From Faucicola sp902506215 (GTDB lineage Bacteria > Pseudomonadota > Gammaproteobacteria > Pseudomonadales > Moraxellaceae): a stretch of DNA of 64,000 bases. The position numbers and the translations under genes were made by a program. Below, in pieces: positions 17,851 to 27,616 of this stretch; position 1 is the stretch's first letter; each line of letters starts with the position of its first letter. Under the pieces are notes generated by a model that made no database searches, was not told the DNA's origin, and was given only the letters and a program-made list of their open reading frames with translations. The DNA lies in the NCBI GenBank assembly GCA_016888885.1, contig CP069437.1:1302001-1366000 (forward strand), written 5' to 3'.

Positions 17851-19761
17851 TTACATTGCAGGTAACGGCGGCGGCGTTAAGCCCGAACCACTTGACGGTG
17901 GATTGCTTGGTTTATCAAAATTTACTCTAACAGGCTCTTGATAAACTTTAGGCTCGCGTGGTGGGATACCTGCCATAATGTCTTGCAATTGGTCACGGTC
18001 GATAGTTTCCCATTTCATCAAAGCATCAACCATGGCATGCATTTTGTCCGCATTACCTTCAATTAATGCACGTGCAATATCATACTGCGCTTCTAGGATA
18101 CGACGAACTTCGTCATCCACTTTTTGCTGGGTCGCTTCTGAGATAGTGCGAGATGAGGCACCAAAGTAACCTTGATTTTCATCTTCTTCATACACCATCA
18201 CGCCCATGGCATCTGACATACCGTATTTGGTAACCATCGCACGCGCCATTTTGGTAGCACGTTCAAAGTCATTGGACGCGCCAGTTGATTGCTGATTGAT
18301 AAAGACTTCTTCAGCGATACGCCCACCAAACAAAATCGCAATGTCATTTAGCATTTTTGATTTATAGACGCTAGTCTGATCATGCTCTGGCAATTGCCAA
18401 GTGACACCCAATGCCCAGCCACGCGGCATAATAGTAACTTTGTGTACAGGGTCGGTACCCGGTAGCATTTCAGCCACTAAGGCATGCCCTGCTTCATGAT
18501 AAGCCGTTGCACGACGCTCTTCTTCACGCAGTACCATCGATTTACGTTCTGGACCCATATAAAGCTTGTCTTTGGCTTCTTCAAAGTCGTTCATATCAAC
18601 TGACGCTTTGTTGTTACGTGCAGCAAATAGCGCCGCCTCGTTCACCAAATTCGCTAATTGTGCGCCACTAAAACCTGGCGTACCACGCGCCAATGAACGA
18701 ATATCAACGCCAATTGTTGAGGGCAATTTTTTCATGTGTACACGAAGAATTTGCTCACGGCCTTTGATATCAGGCAAGCCGACTTGCACTTGACGATCGA
18801 AACGACCTGGGCGCAGCAATGCTTTATCGAGTACATCGGCGCGGTTAGTTGCCGCAATAACGATTACCCCATCATTACCTTCAAAACCATCCATCTCAAC
18901 CAATAACTGGTTTAAAGTTTGTTCACGTTCGTCATGACCACCGCCCATACCTGCGCCGCGATGACGACCGACAGCATCAATCTCGTCAATAAAGATGATA
19001 CAAGGGGCATTTTTCTTGGCTTGTTCAAACATATCACGCACACGGCTTGCACCGACACCCACAAACATCTCAACAAAGTCAGAACCTGAAATTGAGAAGA
19101 ATGGTACTTTGGCTTCCCCTGCAATCGCTTTGGCAAGCAAGGTTTTACCAGTACCGGGCGGACCTACCATCAACACACCACGTGGGATAGTTGCACCAAG
19201 TTTGGTAAATTTTTCTGGGTCACGTAGGAAGTCGACAATTTCTGTCACTTCTTGCTTGGCTTCATCACACCCTGCCACATCTGCAAATGTCACTTTGATT
19301 TGGTCTTCTGATAACATTTTGGCTTTAGATTTACCAAAACTCATCGGACCCATACCGCGACCACCACCTGCACCACCACCACTCATGTTACGCATGATGA
19401 ACAAGAACAAGCCAATAATTAATAGCACAGGGAAGCTTGCAATCAGTAATTGCATCATCACGCCTTGACGTTCAGGGGTGGCACCTTGAACTTCAACATT
19501 ATGCTTGATAAGCTTTGGCATTAGCTCAGTGTCAGTGACTGCAGGACGCACTGTCTCAAAGGTTGAGCCGTTTTTCTTTTCGCCAGAAATTTGCTCACCG
19601 TCAATTTTGACACTTTTGACCTGGTCAGTTGCCACTGCAGTGACAAATTGGGAGTAATTGAGCTTATCAGGTTCATTGCGGGTATCAAAATTGCTAAAGA
19701 CTAGCACTAATACCCCTATCACAACTAACCACAATAAGGTATTTTTTACCATGTCGCTCAC
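17851..19761 (-). CDS. ftsH: ATP-dependent zinc metalloprotease FtsH
   Basis: Membrane-anchored AAA+ protease that degrades LpxC, sigma-32-type regulators and misassembled membrane proteins. Two transmembrane helices flank a small periplasmic domain. The AAA module has Walker A GPPGTGKT, Walker B IIFIDEID and the arginine-finger region RPGRFDRQV; the protease site is HEAGH. I prefer the GTG at 19761, with AAGGA about 10 nt upstream, giving MSDMVKNTLLWLVV. The ATG at 19773 sits directly on that AAGG, and the frame reaches a TTG at 19797. Its substrate lpxC lies 4 kb away in this window. rlmE is upstream, as in many proteobacteria. Confidence 0.95.
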   Translation of the reverse strand: MSDMVKNTLLWLVVIGVLVLVFSNFDTRNEPDKLNYSQFVTAVATDQVKSVKIDGEQISGEKKNGSTFETVRPAVTDTELMPKLIKHNVEVQGATPERQGVMMQLLIASFPVLLIIGLFLFIMRNMSGGGAGGGRGMGPMSFGKSKAKMLSEDQIKVTFADVAGCDEAKQEVTEIVDFLRDPEKFTKLGATIPRGVLMVGPPGTGKTLLAKAIAGEAKVPFFSISGSDFVEMFVGVGASRVRDMFEQAKKNAPCIIFIDEIDAVGRHRGAGMGGGHDEREQTLNQLLVEMDGFEGNDGVIVIAATNRADVLDKALLRPGRFDRQVQVGLPDIKGREQILRVHMKKLPSTIGVDIRSLARGTPGFSGAQLANLVNEAALFAARNNKASVDMNDFEEAKDKLYMGPERKSMVLREEERRATAYHEAGHALVAEMLPGTDPVHKVTIMPRGWALGVTWQLPEHDQTSVYKSKMLNDIAILFGGRIAEEVFINQQSTGASNDFERATKMARAMVTKYGMSDAMGVMVYEEDENQGYFGASSRTISEATQQKVDDEVRRILEAQYDIARALIEGNADKMHAMVDALMKWETIDRDQLQDIMAGIPPREPKVYQEPVRVNFDKPSNPPSSGSGLTPPPLPAM

Positions 19762-19996
19762 GTTATTTTTCATCCTTCGCGTTAGGGGGTTAATCAAAAA
19801 AGTGGGGTTAAATCAAAATGTTTACCAAAGATAGGTAGATGTTTCACCAAAAATAGACGTTACATTAATCTTTCAATATAGCATGATATATGGATTTACC
19901 TTAACATTATCAAGCGAATTCTCTGTTATTTTCTAGTAAAAACATATTACCAATTTTTATCCAGTTAACTTCGCGGATAGACTGAAGCAAATTAGC

Positions 19997-20629
19997 TTAT
20001 TTGGTGGCAATCCAATACATTTCTTTTGAGCGTGCGCGTGACGCTGCAGGCTTGATACTGCGCACTTTACTAAAACGCTGCTGCATATTTTTTCGTAAGG
20101 CATCAGAGCCTTCGCCTTGGAAGACCTTAATCACTAGGGTGCCACCTTCCGGGAGCACTTGCTCGGCAAAATCCATGGCAAGCTCACACAAATAAATCAT
20201 GCGTGGCTGATCGACTGCAGAAAACCCCGAGGTATTAGGCGCCATGTCAGATAGCACCACTTCCACTTTTTTATCAGCAACTTCTGCCATAATGCTGTCA
20301 AACACTGCTTGCTCACGAAAATCACCTTGGATAAAGGTCACGTTCTCTAGCGTATCCATCGGCAAAATGTCTGAGGCGATGAGTTTGCCAGTGTCACCGA
20401 CTAGTTTGCCAGCAACTTGCGACCAGCTGCCTGGGGCAGAACCCAAATCGACCACTGTCATGCCTTTTTTAATCAGCTGCAGTTTTTCGTTGATTTCTAG
20501 CAATTTGTAAGCCGCTCTTGCCCGATAGCCATCGCGCTGGGCAAGTTTGACATAGTGGTCGTCAATGTGCTCTTTCATCCACGCACGGCTACTTTTCGAC
20601 AATTTTTTGTTGGTAATACGCGTTGCCAT
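19997..20629 (-). CDS. rlmE: 23S rRNA 2'-O-methyltransferase (U2552)
   Basis: SAM-dependent RrmJ/FtsJ enzyme acting on the assembled 50S subunit. The 210-residue protein has SRAWMKEHIDDHYVKLAQ with the first catalytic Lys, VVDLGSAPGSWSQVA as SAM motif I, VLSDMAPNTSG with the catalytic Asp, and VIKVFQGEG with the second catalytic Lys. It lies between ftsH and divergent yhbY, the conserved arrangement. Confidence 0.95.
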   Translation of the reverse strand: MATRITNKKLSKSSRAWMKEHIDDHYVKLAQRDGYRARAAYKLLEINEKLQLIKKGMTVVDLGSAPGSWSQVAGKLVGDTGKLIASDILPMDTLENVTFIQGDFREQAVFDSIMAEVADKKVEVVLSDMAPNTSGFSAVDQPRMIYLCELAMDFAEQVLPEGGTLVIKVFQGEGSDALRKNMQQRFSKVRSIKPAASRARSKEMYWIATK

Positions 20630-20959
20630 AATTCTCTACAAACTACCCTTTATATATAGTTTAAAAATTCTTCACTTGCGATTCGGCTAAAAAACCCAAA
20701 GCCATCCTAGAACGACCATCGGTAAATTTTGACAATCTCAAGGGTTAAGGCTGTTATTTTAGCATATTTCACCCAGTTAGCTTGTGTTAACTCATGGATT
20801 GGCTATTGATTTTTTTAATTCAGTGATTTTTGTAGATTGATAAGTCATGCCAGCGTTTTTGCCTATGTGTTTTTGCCTATGTATTGCCCATAATTTATTA
20901 GGCAAAATGATTAATATGGTATAATGCTGGCTAATTTTTTTATAGGTCAATTGACAGTT
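20630..20959. promoter_or_regulatory. rlmE-yhbY divergent regulatory region
   Basis: A 330-bp gene-free stretch. Upstream of yhbY is an extended -10 promoter TGGTATAAT (TATAAT at 20920-20925) with no good -35. Before that, a 14-bp unit GTTTTTGCCTATGT is repeated exactly in tandem at 20855-20868 and 20869-20882. The rest is AT-rich with no open frame I would call. Confidence 0.55.
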
Positions 20960-21277
20960 ATGGCAAATTCAAGCTTATCAAATGCGGATATCAAACATTT
21001 AAAAGGCATCGGTCACCAGCTAAACCCTGTGGTAATGATTGGGGGTCAAGGCGTTACCCCAACCGTTATTGAAGAAATTGGGCGCGCACTGAACGATCAT
21101 GAGCTGATTAAAGTAAAAATCCCAGCCGGTAGCAAAGCAGATCGTGACGCTGTGGCAAATGCGATTGCTGAAGCCACTGATGCGACTTTGGTCACCAGTA
21201 TCGGTCGTATGGTGCTATTACTACGTCGCAATCTGGACGCCAATCCTAAGTTATCAAACTTGGTACGTTTTGGCTAA
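20960..21277 (+). CDS. yhbY: CRM-domain RNA-binding ribosome assembly factor YhbY
   Basis: A 105-residue protein consisting of one CRM domain, with the diagnostic HLKGIGHQLNPVVMIGGQG (GxxG-like loop), the helix ELIKVKIPAGSK and a C-terminal IGRMVLLLRRN strand. It binds pre-50S particles in E. coli. The frame is open from 20924, but the ATG at 20960 gives the standard start. It is followed 7 nt later by the DOMON-like gene, likely co-transcribed. Confidence 0.9.
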   Translation: MANSSLSNADIKHLKGIGHQLNPVVMIGGQGVTPTVIEEIGRALNDHELIKVKIPAGSKADRDAVANAIAEATDATLVTSIGRMVLLLRRNLDANPKLSNLVRFG

Positions 21278-21284
21278 GGCTACA

Positions 21285-22055
21285 ATGGACATGTTACAGG
21301 GTGTGACATTCGCACTGACGAGCGCGGCTGAACCGCTCACCGTACCGGCAACACTGGACTACCGGCTCTCAGTACAGGTGGTCGCTGATAGTAAATTTTT
21401 AACTATCTTATTTGATGCTACCCATCCCAAGATTGATGATAGTCAAACCGCTCTACAGGTTGGTCTATGGGCAAATTTTCCGACATTTAGCCCATTGGTA
21501 CTTGAACGTGTGATGCGCCAAGATTATTTATGGCAAGCAGATTGTTTTGAGTGTTTTATTGCCAAAGATAGCCAAGCGGATAGCCCGTATCTTGAGGTCA
21601 ATTTGGCGACCAATGGTGAGTTTAATCTTTATTATTTTGACAGCTATCGGACACCGAATGCATTACCCCCTCGGCGCGTGCCTATCACAGCGCTGACTTA
21701 TGGTGAGGATATCAATTTTTTTAGCCAAGCGGTTACACAAGATACTGAGCTTGCGCTTGTTTTTTGGTGTTCTGCAAGTCCAATGCTCCTCACCCATGTA
21801 CGAGCGGTACAGCAGCAATATGCGTTTAGCGTTGGTACTTTTCGTGTCGGTATGACATTTGCCAAATCAGCATTGGACAAGTTGGTTGGTGCAAATGGTA
21901 ATTATGCGCTAAATCCAACGCGTGTGATTCAGCAACTGCGAGACAATGGCTTAGCAGATAGCTTAGCTCCACCAGTCGATGAAATGAGTTATTGGGCCAT
22001 ACAGCATGCACACCCAGCGGACTTTCATAACAAGGCACACTGGATAAACATCTAA
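21285..22055 (+). CDS. DOMON-like domain protein
   Basis: A 256-residue beta-rich protein starting MDMLQGVTFAL, with TAAGG 5 nt before the ATG. Its central part (LWQADCFECFIAKDSQADSP, YLEVNLATNGEFNLYYFDSYR) matches the pattern of the bacterial DOMON-like family, a carbohydrate- or ligand-binding sandwich fold (DCFEcFi, Y.E.N.sp.g.w..Y.F). No signal peptide is visible, so it is probably cytoplasmic. Function unknown; the link to yhbY is position only. The frame extends into yhbY (to 21144) in another phase, but that part is not coding. Confidence 0.65.
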   Translation: MDMLQGVTFALTSAAEPLTVPATLDYRLSVQVVADSKFLTILFDATHPKIDDSQTALQVGLWANFPTFSPLVLERVMRQDYLWQADCFECFIAKDSQADSPYLEVNLATNGEFNLYYFDSYRTPNALPPRRVPITALTYGEDINFFSQAVTQDTELALVFWCSASPMLLTHVRAVQQQYAFSVGTFRVGMTFAKSALDKLVGANGNYALNPTRVIQQLRDNGLADSLAPPVDEMSYWAIQHAHPADFHNKAHWINI

Positions 22056-22111
22056 ATTATGATGGTTTTAAACCGTTTTAAACCGTTTTAAACCATAGCA
22101 CAGCGAAAAAT

Positions 22112-22138
22112 AAAAAACTGGCTTTAAGCCAGTTTTTT
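22112..22138. terminator. Bidirectional terminator
   Basis: Stem AAAAAACTGGCTT (22112-22124) against AAGCCAGTTTTTT (22126-22138), between the convergent DOMON-like and M23 genes. Just before it lies a 10-bp unit GTTTTAAACC in three tandem copies (about 22065-22094). Confidence 0.85.
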
Positions 22139-22161
22139 TATATGCCGAGATAGTGTCACGA

Positions 22162-22857
22162 TTAACGCGCTGGCGCCATTGCCAAGTAAGTTTGCGGATT
22201 GACGGCTTGACCATTTTGGCGTACTTCATAATGTAAGTGGGCACCTGTTGAACGACCCGTGTTGCCTACCGCAGCGATTTGCTGGTTTGCATACACCGTA
22301 TCGCCAACGTTAACATAGTTTGCAGAGGTATGTGCATAACGGGTGACAGTACCGTTGCCATGATCTACTTCAACATAACGACCATACCCTGTACCCCAAC
22401 CTGAGAAAGTCACCACACCATTACCTGTGGCATAAATAGGGGTGCCGATGGGAGCAGCAAAATCCATGCCTTTATGAAACTGTGATTTACCAGTGACAGG
22501 GTGGATACGATAGCCAAAACCTGAACTCATGCGTGCAGATGACGTAATTGGGCGCAACGCTAACATGCCATTACCCGCATAGCTGCCCATTGTAGGCATG
22601 TTGATAATGGTAGTTGGCTGAGTCGATAGCTTTTGTGCTAAACTTGCAAGGCGGTCTTCTTTTTGCTGCGTTTGCTGGCTTAGGTTTTTGATAGCCGCAT
22701 TGACGGCATCTGAAGGCAGATAATAATCTTCACCATCATCTTCACGGACAATAACTTGACTGGTTTTACCGGCATTGGTAATCGATAGAATTTGAGCTTG
22801 TGCAACACTCATTGTAGTTAAAGCAACAACTGGTAATGCGATTAGAGCTAACTTCAT
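22162..22857 (-). CDS. M23 (LytM-type) peptidase family protein
   Basis: A 231-residue secreted protein with a signal peptide (residues 1-21, ending SVAQA), a short coiled-coil-like helix (about 50-78), and a C-terminal M23 domain. All zinc ligands are present: His128 and Asp132 (FHKGMDF), and His207 and His209 (AHLHYEV). It is therefore probably an active glycyl- or D,D-endopeptidase or murein hydrolase, not an EnvC/NlpD-type degenerate activator. Neighbours dciA and lpxC are the same as in other Moraxellaceae. Confidence 0.85.
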   Translation of the reverse strand: MKLALIALPVVALTTMSVAQAQILSITNAGKTSQVIVREDDGEDYYLPSDAVNAAIKNLSQQTQQKEDRLASLAQKLSTQPTTIINMPTMGSYAGNGMLALRPITSSARMSSGFGYRIHPVTGKSQFHKGMDFAAPIGTPIYATGNGVVTFSGWGTGYGRYVEVDHGNGTVTRYAHTSANYVNVGDTVYANQQIAAVGNTGRSTGAHLHYEVRQNGQAVNPQTYLAMAPAR

Positions 22858-23048
22858 CTTTTATCCTTTGTTAAACCTTATGCTATTAAACCCTGTGCCA
22901 ATATTGTATAAGCGCTACTACAGCGCATTGGCAAGATTTAATTCACTATAATTTGGTCTTAAAATCACCTACACTAACACTAAGACCCAATACTAAGACT
23001 AAATTAAAATTTTTGTCGCTTAACTAACCACCACACTGCTCATTGACT

Positions 23049-23537
23049 ATGAAAAAACCAACCAACCATCTTGCTTCTCGCACTGAGCGCCTTGCCAACT
23101 ATCAATTACCGTTTCAAAAAAAGCTGCAGCAGTTACAGCAGTTGACGGAAGATGTTCGCAGCGCTTGGCAAAACGTGTTGACTGAGGAAGTCTTAACAAG
23201 TTTACAAGTGATTGCTTGTGAGTCATTTAGACTTGTGGTTAGTACCACTAGTCATACCCTTGCCAATCACCTCAATTACAACCAGCAGCATCTACTGTCA
23301 ACCCTGCAAGCGTTCGATAACAATTTTCATCAATTTAATGAGTTACGTTTTCGCGTGGTGATTGTCAAACCTATTCATGGCTCGCAAATGACAGATTTAC
23401 AGTGTAACCAGAATGTTAGCAATGTAAAGAATTGTCAGCTAAGCGAATCTACGAAGCGAAATATAACACAGCTATGTGACCTTGTCACGGATAACGAGCC
23501 GCTTAGAACGGCGTTACAAAGACTGATAAAAGACTAA
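23049..23537 (+). CDS. dciA: DciA-like (DUF721) replicative helicase loader/operator
   Basis: A 162-residue protein with an N-terminal helix region (RTERLANYQLPFQKKLQQLQ) and a KH-like domain with the DUF721 pattern: VIACESFRLVVSTTSHTLANHL, then LNYNQQHLLSTL and FNELRFRVVIV. DciA proteins bind DnaB and allow its loading in bacteria that lack DnaC/DnaI. In many gammaproteobacteria dciA lies beside lpxC, as here. The ATG at 23049 is preferred over a TTG at 23043. Confidence 0.75.
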   Translation: MKKPTNHLASRTERLANYQLPFQKKLQQLQQLTEDVRSAWQNVLTEEVLTSLQVIACESFRLVVSTTSHTLANHLNYNQQHLLSTLQAFDNNFHQFNELRFRVVIVKPIHGSQMTDLQCNQNVSNVKNCQLSESTKRNITQLCDLVTDNEPLRTALQRLIKD

Positions 23538-23875
23538 AATAACCAAGTTACAATGTAATTTTATGTAAATTATGTTGCTGATATCGCAAGATTTATCAAT
23601 GCATTAATGGATTGTGCAAGTGAAAGTAAAAAACTAGAAAAAAATTTACAATTAATAGGAGAGATAAAGATATCTTTTTTTCTATTTTTAGGGCGCTTAT
23701 AGTAGCCAATGGCTAAAAAAAGATATCCAAAAATTAAATGATAAAATGGGATGGTTGGGTTTAATTAGTGTAATAAAATGATAACTTCTTGATGAAAAAA
23801 TGTTACTAATCAAGCCATATGTAAAATTTTTTGATTAGTAAAAATACGCAATAAAATTAATATAGTTAAATAAAT
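23538..23875. other. Gene-free region between dciA and lpxC with a long inverted repeat
   Basis: This 338-bp AT-rich stretch contains a perfect 13-bp inverted repeat, GATATCTTTTTTT (23669-23681) and AAAAAAAGATATC (23715-23727), with a nested TAGCC-AAT-GGCTA hairpin (23703-23715). Both genes end here (convergent), so it may act as a terminator or fold as an RNA. No open frame is convincing. Confidence 0.5.
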
Positions 23876-24751
23876 CTAGTTAACATTGTCATAATTTGTT
23901 ACAACTTTATAGTTATTTTCATCACTAAATAAAGCGTGTAATAATTTATTATTGAGCGCATGTCCTGACTTATACGCATAAAACTCGCCCAAAATTTGGT
24001 GCCCGGCAAGGTATAAGTCACCAATCGCATCTAATACTTTATGGCGTACAAATTCATCGTCAAAACGTAACCCTTCAGGATTAAGTACGCCACTGTCATC
24101 TAAAACAATGGCGTTCTGCATACTACCACCCAGTCCTAAGTTATTGCTTTTTAGGTATTCAATATCTTTTAAAAAGCCGAATGTGCGCGCTTTGGCAATA
24201 TGCTCGATAAAATTGCCTTCATTAAAATCCAACTTAAACTTTTGATGTGAGGCATTAAAAGCAGGGTGATTAAAGTCAATTTGAAAATCTAATACAAATC
24301 CATCGTAGGGACGAAATCCAGCGACTTTATCCTCCACGCGAACCTCAATTGGTTGCAACACCTGAATATAGCGTTTGGCAGACGTTTGCTCGGCAATACC
24401 CGCTTGTTGCAATACCTTCACAAATTCGATGGCACTACCATCCATGATTGGAATTTCAGGGGCGGACACTTCGATTTGTAAATTATCAATTTGAAGCGCG
24501 GCGATGGCACTCATCAAATGCTCGACTGTCCCAATGCGCTGACCTAACTCATTGGTGAGATTTGAGGACATCATGGTATCGGTTACCGCATGATAGATAG
24601 CGGGTATGGGCTTTGCCTGTGCGACATCGCTACGTAAAAACTGAATCCCATAGTCAACGGGTGCAGGAGAAAAGCGCAGGTGTACAGGGTTACCACTATG
24701 TAAGCCGATGCCTTCAAGATTGATGGGTTGTTGAATAGTACGCTGCTGCAT
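23876..24751 (-). CDS. lpxC: UDP-3-O-acyl-N-acetylglucosamine deacetylase
   Basis: Committed zinc-dependent step of lipid A synthesis. The 291-residue protein has GIGLHSG near the start, the first zinc ligand in TVEHLMSAI, the IMDGSA segment, and the other ligands in HKVLDAIGD, with a catalytic His in the C-terminal YKSGHALNNKL. The ATG at 24751 follows GGGGG and gives the normal start; the frame continues upstream to 24787. It closes the division cluster after ftsZ, and FtsH, which degrades LpxC in E. coli, is also encoded in this window. Confidence 0.95.
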   Translation of the reverse strand: MQQRTIQQPINLEGIGLHSGNPVHLRFSPAPVDYGIQFLRSDVAQAKPIPAIYHAVTDTMMSSNLTNELGQRIGTVEHLMSAIAALQIDNLQIEVSAPEIPIMDGSAIEFVKVLQQAGIAEQTSAKRYIQVLQPIEVRVEDKVAGFRPYDGFVLDFQIDFNHPAFNASHQKFKLDFNEGNFIEHIAKARTFGFLKDIEYLKSNNLGLGGSMQNAIVLDDSGVLNPEGLRFDDEFVRHKVLDAIGDLYLAGHQILGEFYAYKSGHALNNKLLHALFSDENNYKVVTNYDNVN

Positions 24752-24895
24752 AATGCCCCCTAGTAGATTGCATTCATCCTTAGCCAAAGCTAGGTTGATA
24801 TAATTTGTTACATTTGGCTATTCTACCATTGTCCCTTTCCACATCATAGTGATGCTTGATTGATTTTATCGACCTTTATGATTGACTGCATTGAT

Positions 24896-24926
24896 AAAAA
24901 AACCCCACAACGATTAAGCTGTGAGG
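24896..24926 (-). terminator. ftsZ terminator
   Basis: On the minus strand CCTCACA pairs with TGTGGGG (one U-G wobble), followed by a T7 run (24896-24902). It lies 24 bp past the ftsZ stop. Confidence 0.7.
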
Positions 24927-24949
24927 CTTTTGAAAAATCATACGCTATC

Positions 24950-26161
24950 TTAGCGATTTTGCTGGCGACGTAGATAATCTTGAATACTGTTGCCTGTGCG
25001 TTGTGGCTGCGAGGATTGCGGTTGTGCTGGCGCAGGCTCGATAGCTTGCTGTACAGGTGGCTGAGGTGTAGGGATGGGCTGTGGGCGTGCCGCATACGCA
25101 GGTTCATGCGTGCCTGCTTCCACTTTGTGGGTGCTAGAGGCATCTGAGACAAAATCTCTAGCTGGGTGCTTTGGGGTATTATCTAGTGTAAGACCCGTTG
25201 CCACCACTGTTACTTGGATTTCATCGCCCATGTCTTCATCAAATACCACGCCGTAGAAGATGTTGGCTTCGTCAATATCCACCAAGCTATGCACTTTTTG
25301 GGTGATGCGCTCTTGTTCTTCAAAATTGAAGTCTGAACTTGCCACCACGTTGACCAATAGACCTTTGGCATTTTTAAGCAATAAGTTGTCAAGTAATGGG
25401 CTTTTGATGGCTTTTTCAGCGGCGATTTCGGCGCGGTCTTCCCCACTGCCTTTACCGATACCCATCATCGCATGACCCCTTGAGGTCATTGCCGTGCGAA
25501 TATCGTTAAAGTCGATGTTAATAAAACCATCTTTTGAAATCATATTGGAGATACCTTGAACCGCTTGAAGTAAGACTTCATCGGCTTTTTTGAAGGCATC
25601 TTTCATAGAGATTTTGCCATACACTGTCATCAATTTATCATTAGGGATAGTGATGATGGAGTCGACAAAGTTGGAAAGCTGCTCAATACCTTCTCTAGCC
25701 ACTTTATTACGTCTGCCACCTTCAAAGGTAAATGGCATGGTCACCACGGCAACGGTCAAAACGCCTAGCTCTTTGGCAAGTCTGGCGATGACTGGCGCAG
25801 CGCCTGTACCTGTACCACCGCCCATACCCGCGGTAATAAATACCATGTCAGAATTTTCTAACAATTGGCGAATTTGTTCTTCATCGCTCTCGGCTGCTTC
25901 ACGCCCTACTTCTGGGTTGGCACCTGCGCCCAAGCCGCGGTTGTTATTTTTGATGCCGAGCTGGATTTTATTAGGCGCTGATAGGCGGTCAAGCGCTTGT
26001 CTATCGGTATTGGCACAGACGAAGGTAATGCCTTTTACACCATTTTGTACCATGGTTTCAACGGCATTCCCACCGCCGCCGCCGACACCGATGACGGTTA
26101 AACGGGCTGAATCGGCAAATGTATCAGTGTGATCTTGTACAATACTAAACTTAGCTTCCAT
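24950..26161 (-). CDS. ftsZ: Cell division GTPase FtsZ
   Basis: Tubulin homologue that forms the Z-ring. The 403-residue protein has the N-terminal GVGGGGGNAVETM, the tubulin signature GGGTGTG, and the T7-loop region with DFNDIRTAMTSRGHAMMGIG. A proline/glutamine-rich linker follows. The conserved C-terminal peptide is NSIQDYLRRQQNR, which should bind FtsA and ZipA. It is separated from ftsA by 149 bp that may hold a promoter. An internal frame over its 3' end is a shadow. Confidence 0.97.
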   Translation of the reverse strand: MEAKFSIVQDHTDTFADSARLTVIGVGGGGGNAVETMVQNGVKGITFVCANTDRQALDRLSAPNKIQLGIKNNNRGLGAGANPEVGREAAESDEEQIRQLLENSDMVFITAGMGGGTGTGAAPVIARLAKELGVLTVAVVTMPFTFEGGRRNKVAREGIEQLSNFVDSIITIPNDKLMTVYGKISMKDAFKKADEVLLQAVQGISNMISKDGFINIDFNDIRTAMTSRGHAMMGIGKGSGEDRAEIAAEKAIKSPLLDNLLLKNAKGLLVNVVASSDFNFEEQERITQKVHSLVDIDEANIFYGVVFDEDMGDEIQVTVVATGLTLDNTPKHPARDFVSDASSTHKVEAGTHEPAYAARPQPIPTPQPPVQQAIEPAPAQPQSSQPQRTGNSIQDYLRRQQNR

Positions 26162-26310
26162 AATTGAAAATCTCCGTATGCTGTCAAGTAGGCTTGAGCA
26201 GCATAAATAGCAAACATATTAAATTAAATATCAATTAAATCATTACACAATTAGTGGATTTTAGAGTCAATCATAACATGAGCACTCTTAAAATACTAAA
26301 TATCTCTTTT

Positions 26311-27591
26311 TTAGAAAAATTTACCAAAAAATTTATTCACAGTTTTGAGTTTTTCTCGCATGGGCTTAACTTGCAAAGAGTCAGGTGAGCTTTTCTCGCT
26401 ATGATGAAACGCCTCACTTTGACTATATAACAGTGTGCCAAACGCGGTTTGGTATTTACGCTCACCAATCATTGCCGCAATGGTGCGAAGCTTGTCATCA
26501 TCACCATATTGAGTATAGGCAGAAATCGCTGAGTGTTGATTGACCTTGTTTACTTTATTGGCAAAGATTTTTTTGGCTAATGGCAATAATCCACGCATTT
26601 CAGCACCACCGCCCGTGATCACATAGCCTTGTTGTAAAAACTCACTTAGCCCTTCTTTATCCAGCTCTTTTTTAATATGCCCTAAAATACTGATATAGCG
26701 GGCTTCAGTGACTTCAAGGAGCTCAAGCATATTAATGGTTTTTTCATCGTCATGCTGTGAACGCTTGATGGTAAAAAATTGGCTTGAGTCAATCCCATGA
26801 CGATCAACATTGGCTTGGGATTTTTTCATATTCTCTGCTTCAGCAATGGTGACATCTAGCAGCATAGAGATATCCAGTGTTGCGTGATGTCCGCCTTCGG
26901 CAAAACAATGGGTATAAATCAGCTTATCTTCACGGTAAACGCAGATACTGGTCGTCGATGCCCCAATATCAATCAGACATACACCATGGTATTTTTCTTC
27001 AGGCAATAAACCATATTCGGCGGTAGATACAGCATCAAATAGCATTTGGTCGATACTGACATCACATTCTTGCAGCAATTGCTGTAAATTTTGGCGACCT
27101 TTGACCGGCATCATCATCAGATGATAGAGCACCATCAAGTCACTCGCTTGCATGCCAATCGCATCATCAATCATCTCAGCATTGCCATCTAACGCAATAC
27201 CTTGCTGGGCATAATGCATCAGATACAAATCATCTTGGAGATGTTTGTTTTTGGCTTGGGTTAGCGCGGCGACCACGTCTTTGGCTTGTACGATATCGTG
27301 TTTGATTTTGACTTCGCCCACACTATTGACGCTTTGCAAATCTGGGGTAGAAAAACTAAGCCAAACACTGTTTACGCGGCAATTTGCCATGTCTTCAGCG
27401 TTTTGAATAGATTGTTTGATGGCAGATTTTAGACGTTCGCGGTGGCGAATGGTACCTTGGGCGAAATCATGGTTTTTGACGGTAGATAAACCGATAATAC
27501 GAATATCTTGCGCACTGTGGATTTGACCAATCACAGTATGAATAGCAGTAGCACTTAGGTGGACGACGACGATCAGATCTGGCTTTTTCAT
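26311..27591 (-). CDS. ftsA: Cell division protein FtsA
   Basis: Actin-like membrane tether for FtsZ. The 426-residue protein has the ATP-binding phosphate loops LIDIGASTTSICVY and YVITGGGAEMRGLL, the 1C domain after about residue 85, and a C-terminal amphipathic tail (REKLKTVNKFFGKFF) suited to membrane binding. It follows ftsQ by 25 nt in the usual ftsQAZ order. Confidence 0.95.
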   Translation of the reverse strand: MKKPDLIVVVHLSATAIHTVIGQIHSAQDIRIIGLSTVKNHDFAQGTIRHRERLKSAIKQSIQNAEDMANCRVNSVWLSFSTPDLQSVNSVGEVKIKHDIVQAKDVVAALTQAKNKHLQDDLYLMHYAQQGIALDGNAEMIDDAIGMQASDLMVLYHLMMMPVKGRQNLQQLLQECDVSIDQMLFDAVSTAEYGLLPEEKYHGVCLIDIGASTTSICVYREDKLIYTHCFAEGGHHATLDISMLLDVTIAEAENMKKSQANVDRHGIDSSQFFTIKRSQHDDEKTINMLELLEVTEARYISILGHIKKELDKEGLSEFLQQGYVITGGGAEMRGLLPLAKKIFANKVNKVNQHSAISAYTQYGDDDKLRTIAAMIGERKYQTAFGTLLYSQSEAFHHSEKSSPDSLQVKPMREKLKTVNKFFGKFF

Positions 27592-27616
27592 AGAACACTA
27601 CAAAATTATGTTTCAC

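Noticed and set aside
24844..25152. 102-codon minus-strand frame over the end of ftsZ
   Set aside because: A phase-shifted shadow of the ftsZ linker and the terminator, with Ser/His/Arg-rich composition.
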